Source: Meandrina meandrites (Eukaryota > Cnidaria > Anthozoa > Scleractinia > Meandrinidae). Taken from it: DNA of 64,000 bases. The DNA is taken from contig OY855906.1 of NCBI GenBank assembly GCA_963693305.1, positions 17,627,661-17,691,660 of the forward strand, given 5' to 3'. Within the stretch, counting starts at the first letter, position 1. Each line of letters opens with the position of its first letter. Below, one piece after another: positions 56,071-64,000 of the stretch. A program made the position numbers and the translations under genes. Under the pieces are notes generated by a model. The model was not told where the DNA came from, made no database searches, and saw only the letters and a program-made list of their open reading frames with translations.

Positions 56071-57785
56071 ATTAATAGCAAGGAGTTATGAAGTTAAGGT
56101 GCTGGGATATAAATTTTCTGCGGATGTACAGTCTAAAATTTTTTCTTGTAGTAGTAAAGTGCCTTATGGTCTTTTTTTTGTGCTAAGAAATACAAAAATC
56201 CGTCCAAACGAATTATACTTTTGCTGTGTCACGCCTTTTCTCAAAAAAAAGAAAACTAGCTCGGTGCCCAAGTTCTTCAATATGGTATGTAGCCTGCATT
56301 AATATTTTGCTAAACGGAAATGTTCGCACATTGAACTGAATGCGACTTCATTTAATATCCATTATAAAAGCTTAATGAAAAAAATCACACAACAAACAAA
56401 GAATCAATACAATGTTCTTTCTTAACGCACGCCTGCCTTATGAAGTTTACGATATTTCCTGTAGTGAGTTGCCTTCTTGTCTGAGTTCAGGATTTTTTTC
56501 GACTGGAATTGCGACATTCATTTTTTCTGCTTTATGAGCCAGGTCACTGACATAAAATTATTCCCATACTTGACATCTTTTTTTTCAATATCAAGAATAT
56601 AGTAGCGACTATTAATATAACAATTACTATCCTCAATATCAAAAACCAAGACTAGCATCTATTAATATAACAACCATATTTTGATCCGCGTTTTAAATAA
56701 TATCAGTGATAAAGTCAGAACACCATTGAAAAAACATGCCACCATTATCGTATGGTGTTTGTGTAAATACATTTACTCTTATTTTTACCTTATTTGGTAA
56801 AAATGAAAAAAAGTTCTCACGTGTAGATAATGTCCATGGGGAGGCAGTTCGTTTGCTTTTTTACAATTTACGTTTTAAAAGTTCCTTCGTTTTCAGAAAT
56901 CTTCTAGCCAAATTTAAGCGCAGATTGTTTAGCAAAAGTTGTCTTTCATCGATAAGTAATACTACAAAAATACCTTTAGCTTAGTCGCAATTTATAGTTA
57001 TGTGTTCGTTATCTTTCTTCGGTTGCCTAGCAACTTGTAAACTTGTACAAACGCCAAATCAATTTGCTAACAGTGTTACAAAATGTCTTGCCAAAAGTTG
57101 AAAAAAAATAGTCCTTTTTTTCTTGCTTGGACTGCTTAGTCAATTTTGTCTTCAATACTAAGTCTACATGTCTAGATTGACAGAAATGAAATCTTTTCTC
57201 ATAAAAAGATAAAAGAATCGTGTTGCCTTGAAGAAATTGAAGTAATATTGATCTGCCAATTAAGCACGCAATTCTCGACCACGCGACTTTGCATCCTGAC
57301 TCCACTGTTGGGTTCTTCGTATTCGAGTGTGTGTCTGTCTGGGTTGGCGAAAAGGAACGAAGTATATTTGTTGTCCATCTCTGGGTAATCGACAAGTGAA
57401 TGAGATACAAGACGAAAGTGAAGGAGAACTAGGAAAGTGCGAAGGGGGAAGAAAAGAAAAGGAACAAAGCTGATTCTGCATGAAATGAATGAAAGGCCTG
57501 GTATAATCGAAAACTGGCTAAATAAACAACTTGCTAGCCACAAATCAAAGTAGCATTCTTAGGGGTCGGGGTGGAGAAGTGCAATTCGCTTGTTACTCAC
57601 GTAAAAAAGACCAGAAAATTTTTGAAGCATTAAATTTAAATTTACGCGCGGAATTTCGGCAGAATATTCTAGACACATCTGATATTTAAGTGGAGGGAGG
57701 ATTTGGATGAAAACTCGTCAATGTTGGACATGATCTTACACATACACACATACATACAGCTGGTCATGTACATGCAACTGTTTGA

Positions 57786-58229
57786 GGTCATTCCTCTGTT
57801 TTGCATTGCGCATCCTTACTGCGCACGATTTCTTTCGCCATTAGCGCGCGCACATCAACAAAATGACGGCTTTTTCTATGCAACTTAGTCCGCGCGCGAG
57901 AGAAATAAATCGTCGATTTCTCGTAAACGAGTATGCGGACCTATCAATTTTTTCACGTATTTTGGATGTAACGATCAAACTCTTTCTATAAAATGAATAC
58001 ATATCAATTTCTATGTTTGAAAAAAAGATTATCACCGAAAACGTGTACTTTGCCAGTATTCGCAATGGAATTATAAGGAATTATGTGGTAAACACAAGGT
58101 CTTCCCGCTCCTAAACGAATGTGGTGACCCCCGTTTTTTATGTCAAAATTTAAGTTCCCTTTAGGTAATCAACCAATAGGCAAAGTTTGGTTGAAAATCT
58201 ATGTTCAGTTCTATTTCGGGGGAATGACC
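57786..58229. mobile_element. 444-bp TTAA-type element
   Basis: Ends GGTCATTCC and GGAATGACC. Left flank TTGA and right flank TTAA correspond to TTTAAG in unit 1 (near 2890). No transposase. Confidence 0.6.
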
Positions 58230-58233
58230 TTAA

Positions 58234-58624
58234 AGGAGCTCTGTCACGGGGATTTTGCAGATTCTTGGTCTAAACTGCTCTGAAATTAGTGGTAGGCAAC
58301 TTAATCCATGAAAATCATTACCTTTGAACATTTGAAGGAAGATATAACCTTAATATGTGAATAGAAATCTAATTACGCCTTTTAATATTGATTTTTTGTA
58401 GGCGTGCGGAAACAACTTGAAAAGTTTAGCTAAACGTTTCAAGTTGTAATCCATTTCCATCGTAGCCATCTTCAGCTAAAGACGCTTGTTAACAGTTTCA
58501 GTGCTCAAATATAGCAATTGTTAATAAAAATGGAATATTATGTTTTGGTTTCCTTCGACACAAATATAAAATTTGGCTGTTCAAAGGTCTTCAAACATCT
58601 GTTAAAATCCGTGATAAAGCCCCT
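58234..58624. mobile_element. 391-bp TTAA MITE
   Basis: TTAA on both sides (58230-58233 and 58625-58628). Ends AGGAGCTCTGTCACGG and the complement of AGGGGCTTTATCACGG. It entered the TTAA created by the neighbouring element. Kolobok or piggyBac type by duplication. Confidence 0.8.
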
Positions 58625-58644
58625 TTAAGCTCATAAACAACTTA

Positions 58645-59352
58645 AGCCTGGTTTATACTAGCGACGGAAGCGACGGAAGCGGAGTCGGAATCAGAAGAAC
58701 ATTTTCATCAAGTGTGAATCGGCGCGACGGAAGCGGAATCGTAAGCCTCGCTTTCAGCGTAAGCCTCGCTTTCATTTGCAAACATTCAAGATGGCGGACC
58801 CTGGAGATGAAGAAGACTGCTGTTTTTAATTTGCTTTTGCTTTTTCTTCTCATACGACGAAGAACAAGTCTGCAACGGAACCAGAGAAGGAGAAGGTTGT
58901 GGGTATGTGGAGTATTTTTAAAAAGGAAAAGTCAAGGCGAATTTGGAAACCTTGTGAGAGAACTTCGTACGTCAGACAGAGAGCTCTACTTTCGATGTGT
59001 TGTCAGTTTTGTACTTTGGTTTTCAAAGTGATTGCGAGTGTTTTACAAACTTGTTCGACGTCCCAGATGCATGAAATAAAATATAACACACACCTCTACA
59101 TAGTTTTTTGATTGGCTGATAATTCCGCTTCCGCTTCCGATTCCGTTCACCTTGTTCTCACTGGATCGGAAGCGACGGAAGCGGAAGCAGAATCGGAAGT
59201 AAAAGAAACTCTTCTGATCCTTCTGACTCCGATTCCGTCGAGCTTCCGACTCCGCTTCCGATTCCGTTTTTTGATTTACACTGGATCGGAACGCTCCTTG
59301 CGCTTCCGATTCCGACTCCGCTTCCGATTCCGTCGGTAGTGTGAACCAGCCT
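58645..59352 (+). mobile_element. 708-bp PIF/Harbinger remnant
   Basis: Ends AGCCTGGTTTATACTAG and a close complement, then repeated GACGGAAGCGGA text. TTA flanks both sides (58642-58644 and 59353-59355). The frame 58714-59031 includes RRRRLWVCGVFLKRKSQGEF, which looks like the N-terminal region of Harbinger transposases; the DDE core is absent. Confidence 0.75.
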
Positions 59353-60262
59353 TTACAAACACTGAGAATTTATGAGAAAAATACGGACATCAGATTATTT
59401 CTGCGGTAATGATACTGTTAAGTTTAACTTAAAAACTTTTTTTCAGATCAACAACAAGTTCGTTGTTTGAGTAAACATTTTTGCGCTACTTTCCCTGAGA
59501 AGGAGGCCATTATTTATATTACCGAAGCATAAAGCTAAGGGTTAAATTCCAACCAGGGATATTAAGAGGAAACATCTTTAAGGACAATATTGATAGCTGT
59601 TGTAGATGTTGTCGTAACTGATATGAATTTTTTTAATCCACTGAAGGAATCAGAATAGCATACATTCTAATTAAACAACAAAAGTAACAACAACAGCAAC
59701 AACAACAATAACAACAATAACAATAACAGTAACAACACCGGCAAAGCAAATAACATTCCTCTAGACCGAGCTATGATCTACAAGAAATGTGCTAATGGTT
59801 TGAAAGTTTTCTTATGTGCAGCATTTGCTTTTTAGGGTACACCCTAAATGTCTTCTCAACTTGGTAGAAAACAACAGTCAATGGTCAAGGCCATTCTCTC
59901 TAGACAGGAACTGTTAAGGAATCAGTTCAGTGACAATAGCGATAATGACTCATCTGCTCCTCCCCCCCCCATTAAATACTATAAATTGTATAAATGTAAG
60001 TAGATTACCCCATATAGAACTCAAAAAGAGCTGAAAAAATAAAGCTCTGACAAGTTGAAAAAGTAATTACAGCGATCTAAACGAACTTTTCAAAAACGTT
60101 GTTCTCATCGTTAAATATACACTTTGTATTATTCAACTTGCAGGCTAACGCATTTTGAAATCTTCATTGATCAGTCTCTCTTTTCTTCTCAATTCCTTTG
60201 TTTCTTCTATCGGTCTTATGATCAAATAATGACTGGTTAAAACGACGTGACAATCCATGTAA

Positions 60263-60344
60263 GGTAGCGTGGCCGAGTGGTCTAAGGCGCTGGTTTAAGG
60301 CACCAGTCTCTTCGGAGGCGTGGGTTCGAGTCCCACCGCTGCCA
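60263..60344 (+). tRNA. tRNA-Leu (AAG), first gene of unit 4
   Basis: Intact, anticodon AAG at 60297-60299, T-loop TTCGAGT as in the first gene of each unit, TTTT at 60353-60356. Confidence 0.95.
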
Positions 60345-60864
60345 AGGTTCTCTTTTGAAGTAATTGAATAAAAAATGTAAAACATTTCGGAATGAGGTGT
60401 CAGGGAATTAACGTAAACTTCGAGAATAAGTTGATTTCTTCTATTCACAAAACTACATTGCTGCGGGCTTCTTGACAATTTAACTATAGAACTATCTGGC
60501 TAGATAATTAGAAGTATTTATTTCATATAAAAGGGGCCTCCAAAGAGATTAACACCCAAATAATAGAATACGACCATTAACTTAAAGGTAACAATTTTTG
60601 AAGGGTCAAGGATGTCGATTGTCCGGGATCGACAGTTACGTCCTATTAAGATTAAGACGGATAATGAATCTAACCTTCGCCAGGAAAAACTTTTGAACAA
60701 GGCTGAACTTTACAAGATAGTCTTTTAGACATGTACTTTAAAAAGCGGTTTTAAGATTGAAACACTTTTACTTCATGATTTCTTAAGTTTTATTGGAGGA
60801 AAGCAGGAAAAATTCCTCATGATCTAAAACAAAGCTGGTTACAAATATCTAGCGACACATGTCC

Positions 60865-60946
60865 GGTAGCGTGGCCGAGTGGTCTAAGGCGCTGGTTTTA
60901 GGCACCAGTCTCTTCGGAGGCGTGGGTTCGAATCCCACCGCTGCCA
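60865..60946 (+). tRNA. tRNA-Leu (TAG), unit 4
   Basis: Intact, anticodon TAG at 60899-60901, T5 at 60954-60958. Confidence 0.95.
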
Positions 60947-61161
60947 AATTTACTTTTTGTGAACTGTAACGCTAGCAGTCATGGAATTAGTATCAACACG
61001 TTTCATGGGGTCCGCTTTTGCTTTTTTTAAATTAGTTCTCACAAGTTTATATCTTGCTCTGCATCGATCATTTTTTCTTATTGGTCTGAAATCAACTGCA
61101 GGAAAAAAATTCCTCATGATAAAAAACAAACCTGGTTACAAATATCTAGTGTTACATGTCC

Positions 61162-61243
61162 GGTAGCGTGGCCGAGTGGTCTAAGGCGCTGGTTTTAGGC
61201 ACCAGTCTCTTCGGAGGCGTGGGTTCGAATCCCACCGCTGCCA
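61162..61243 (+). tRNA. tRNA-Leu (TAG), unit 4
   Basis: Intact, anticodon TAG at 61196-61198, T5 at 61253-61257. It breaks the AAG/TAG alternation; the short 215-bp spacer suggests a local deletion or duplication. Confidence 0.95.
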
Positions 61244-61513
61244 AGTTTATTATTTTTAGTTTTTGCAATGAATGCCATAAAAAACTACAAAACTGAGATG
61301 TGTTAACTGTAACGCGGACAGTCATGGGGAATTAGTATCAACACGTTTCATGGGGTCCGCTGCAACTTTTCCAATTTGTTCTCACAAGTTTACTCTTACT
61401 CTGCATCGATCGTTTTTTCTTTATGAGTTTAACTGGTCTGAAATCAACTGCAGGAGAAAATCCCTCATGATCACAAACCCAACCTGGTTACAAACGTCCA
61501 GCGATACATGTCC

Positions 61514-61595
61514 GGTAGCGTGGCCGAGTGGTCTAAGGCGCTGGTTTAAGGCACCAGTCTCTTCGGAGGCGTGGGTTCGAATCCCACCGCTGCCA
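61514..61595 (+). tRNA. tRNA-Leu (AAG), no close terminator
   Basis: Gene body intact, anticodon AAG at 61548-61550. Downstream text reads CATCTTATTATTG where sisters have CATCTTTTTG, so the first T4 run is about 55 bases away. A longer 3' trailer is expected. Confidence 0.92.
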
Positions 61596-62731
61596 CGGTC
61601 ATCTTATTATTGTGGTTGTGATAACAAATAATTTATAGGGAACTGGAACTTACCTTTTTGCGCGAATACAGCAGCTTCAATTTTTATTTTACACGGAGGG
61701 CCGAGTTTTACCAGCCGTAACTGATCGCTCATCAGAAATTTAAAACAATAGTTCACATTGAAAAAGAAAAATTTTTTCCCGGACCTCCGTGAAGCGCAAA
61801 AATATAAACCATTTTCAGAATAAATAAGTTTAAACACAATATGAACTAATGAGCTGAGGAGCTAAACCCACTTGACGATGCCCTGGGAACAAGCCTGCAG
61901 TGCTCATAATAAATGCACAATAGTAGCTCTAAAAGAGAAATTACTATTATAACCCAAAATGGCACTATTTTGCCCGCAAAATAGCACTATTATTCCGGCA
62001 TTATGCCCGCTGCTCCACCTATAGTATTAGTATGGGTAATCAAATGGTGACGAGTGAAATTAGGAAATAGTTTCACGCGCGTTTTGTCAAAATTCTAATA
62101 GTTTCCCGAGCCTTATTCGCCAGTGAAATTATTTCCTAATTTCACGAGTATAAAATTTGGTTACCTTTTAATATCATGGGTGACAAATTACTCTTAAAAC
62201 TTGTTTATTGTATCGTCATGAACGAACCATTCATGTTATCGCTAAAAGTTTATAAGACGACCAAACAAACTGGCCAAGGTGAAATTCAAGCAGAAATTTG
62301 CAAAGTTTAAGGTATAAATTATCTTTTAAAATCCTGTACGCCATCTTGGCACTGAGACATGGGAAACGTTGCCATGGCAATTTTGTAATTTTTCATGTGA
62401 AATTATAAATTAGCGCTAAGATTTCGCGCCAAAATTAAGGAGTAATTTGTCATCCATGATATTATGCTCGAAATTTTGCCAGCATATTGTGTCAACCCCT
62501 ACTAGAAATCCGACGTTTTTAGAAAAGCAAATTTCCATCCGAAAATAAACCCCTCCCCAACCTCGTAACGAGGTTGCCCCCTTCCATTCCGTATATAAGC
62601 CCTCGCCAAAATTAGCTCTGCTGATAGGGACTTTGAGCAAATATATAAACTCAGGGCTTATCTTTGGAATTTTTCGGTAGGCTTCTCAATACAAAACAAA
62701 CCTGGTTACAAAAAGTCAACAGTACATGTCC
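61596..62731. other. Last spacer of unit 4 with foldback MITEs
   Basis: 61596-61760 and 62500-62731 match other tRNA spacers. Between them lie two foldbacks. One is 62036-62167 (ACGAGTGAAATTAGGAAATA and complement). The other is about 62172-62466 (TATCATGGGTGACAAATTAC and near-complement). No gene. Confidence 0.7.
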
Positions 62732-62818
62732 GGTAGTGTGGCCGAGTGGTCTAAGGCGCTGGTTTAATGCACCAGTACAGTCTCTTCGGAGGCGTGGGTT
62801 CGAATCCCACCGCGGCCA
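62732..62818 (+). pseudogene. tRNA-Leu relic with anticodon loop AAT
   Basis: The acceptor carries C6 to T and CGCGGCC at the 3' side. A TACAG insertion follows the anticodon stem. A G-to-T change turns loop TTAAGGC into TTAATGC, so the anticodon reads AAT. Not expected to be functional. Confidence 0.88.
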
Positions 62819-62883
62819 AATGTGATTTTTCTTTTGCTATTAATGCCTTAAAACTGTGAACTGTAACGCGAACAGTCATGGGT

Positions 62884-63129
62884 AAGCGAGAGTGGCGCAG
62901 GGGCAAGAGCTCTCGCCTCTCACCAATGTAGCCTGGGTTCGATTTCTGGGCCACACGTGTTGAGTTTTTTTTTTAGTTTTTTGTTGGTTCTCGTTCTTGC
63001 TCCGTGGGCTTTGCTCTGAGTTCGCCTATTTTCCTCCCTGCACAAAAACCAACACTTCAAAATTCCAATTCGATCTGGAAACAGTGAATGAAGAGCACTT
63101 TAGGTTGTGGAAATGCCACAGCCAATTCC

Positions 63130-63132
<3 letters not shown>
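62884..63132 (+). mobile_element. tRNA-derived SINE, second copy
   Basis: Same head and body as 54799 (GTGGCGCAGGGGC box A region, GGTTCGATTTC box B, end GCCACAGCCAATTCCCA), followed by a long ATT tract instead of TTG/TTC. Confidence 0.87.
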
Positions 63133-63220
<88 letters not shown>

Positions 63221-63236
63221 AATTATTATTATTATT
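63131..63236. repeat. (ATT)n microsatellite
   Basis: About 30 repeats with one AAATT break near 63220. It serves as the tail of the plus-strand SINE and of the minus-strand LINE. Confidence 0.95.
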
Positions 63237-64000
63237 AAAGATTCGCACAGCTATTGATAATATTGAAGCTGGTTTCGTCATTGGCTCCGGGCAACAACAA
63301 GTTGCCTAGGGAAGCCAAGAAACACCCCTTGTTTGCTTTTTCTGTTTTTTCTACATCTCCAGCACCTTTCTAAGAATTCTTGCCGACCCCAACAATGCAC
63401 ATCTCTGGATCAGTCCAAGAGGAATGCCGACCTCAATGGCTCTCAAATTGTCATTCAATCTCAGTGGTATTGATCCCAATGCTCCCACTACCACTGTCCT
63501 CACACCCCACATTTTTCGAACTTCTCTTGCTAGATCTTGATACTTTTCAACTTTTTCATCTTCCTTCTCTCTCACCCCATTATCCTCTGGAATTGCGACA
63601 TCTATAATCTGACAGCTCTTGTCTCTCTTGTCAATGATCACCAAATCCGGTCTCCTAGCCCCTATTTCATGGTCTGTTCGCACACTGAAGTCCCATAGAA
63701 GTTTGTAATCCTCATTTTCAAGCACACTCCCTGGAACATGGTCATACGATCTCTCCTTTCGTTCAAACCCACATTTTCCTGACATGCAGGTCCCAATGGA
63801 TTGCTGTAGCCACGTTATCATGTCTCCTTTTGTATTCTTTTTGTGCCATTTTCGAGCACGAACTTACAATATGGCTAATGGTCTCGTTACTCTGTTTACA
63901 GATTCTACATTTCGGGTCATTCTGTGACTTGTCAACCATCGTTTTAATAGTTTGTTCGTATTGCTTGATCTTGTGCAGCAATGATAAGAGCTTCTGTTTC
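63237..64000 (-). mobile_element. LINE 3' end with endonuclease-like C-terminus, runs off the window
   Basis: A minus-strand non-LTR element with its 3' tail in the ATT tract. The coding part (below) lies at 63351-63981 and the rest is outside the window. Confidence 0.75.
63351..63981 (-). pseudogene. LINE C-terminal zinc knuckle and endonuclease-like domain, frameshifted
   Basis: The first frame has CRICKQSNETISHIVSSC, a CCHC motif. The second has ARRPDLVIIDKRDKSCQIID, then IPEDNGVREKEDEKVEKYQD and VVVGALGSIP, the PD-(D/E)XK-like C-terminal domain of LINEs with restriction-like endonucleases. The two lie in different frames that meet at about 63763-63821, so this copy is dead. N-terminal RT would lie past 64000. 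Confidence 0.75.

Larger units (their letters stand above)
55601..60262. repeat. Unit 4 leader
   Basis: Matches 640-776 and 1895-3619 of unit 1 with four insertions: a MITE at 55914, the nested TTAA elements, the Harbinger remnant and an AAC-rich microsatellite at about 59676-59740. Several short frames mirror those at 27004-27441; none has a domain. Confidence 0.75.

Noticed and set aside
3521..62954. Many minus-strand frames with GSGGTRTHASEETGALNQRL-like peptides
   Set aside because: They are antisense translations of the tRNA-Leu genes and recur at every tRNA. They are shadows, not a protein family.

Overview
This is a eukaryotic nuclear window, almost certainly from an animal and most likely an anthozoan cnidarian such as a stony coral. 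That assignment is inference. It rests on metazoan-type split genes, eukaryotic tRNA-Leu genes with long variable arms, a Ty3/Gypsy element, CR1/L2-like and endonuclease-domain LINEs, tRNA-derived SINEs, and foldback MITEs of kinds common in corals. No conserved single-copy housekeeping gene is visible. The window is a tRNA gene cluster that has been duplicated in tandem and then heavily invaded by mobile DNA.

Backbone. About four diverged copies of one unit run head to tail: unit 1 about 1-15350, unit 2 about 15351-42073, unit 3 about 42074-55600, unit 4 about 55600-63240. Each unit has an AT-rich leader, then a run of tRNA-Leu genes that mostly alternate between anticodons AAG and TAG, then a tRNA-derived SINE or its remnant. 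I count 17 full-length tRNA-Leu genes (11 AAG, 6 TAG) and four broken ones. One of the broken genes is split by a SINE with a 14-bp target duplication.

Insertions. Unit 1 carries a 5'-truncated LINE (793-1894) and a nearly intact Ty3/Gypsy element (7728-14981). The Gypsy LTRs differ at one base, it has a -1 frameshift heptamer and a MYND finger at the start of pol, and one nonsense codon in the reverse transcriptase region. Unit 2 carries a 9.7-kb block (16019-25732) built from about ten 690-700 bp tandem monomers with hairpin modules, itself hit by a 1.74-kb TTAA element. It also carries a split gene (27646-37300) with a ZAD-like finger and a probable DUF6589-type region, whose intron holds a 5.3-kb CACTA-like element. 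Unit 3 is split by a 9.3-kb transposon (42253-51552) with terminal inverted repeats, a 7-bp target duplication, a long protein with a FEN1/XPG-like nuclease active site, a tesmin-like cysteine-rich tail, and an OTU-protease exon. Unit 4 carries nested TTAA elements and a decayed Harbinger element. The window ends in the 3' end of a LINE on the minus strand.

The best candidate for something undescribed is the 9.3-kb element. Its ends can be set to the base by comparison with the uninterrupted unit-1 copy, its ends carry iterated GTCGAGGG repeats, and its only plausible catalytic domain is a flap-endonuclease-like PIN fold rather than a recognisable DDE transposase.
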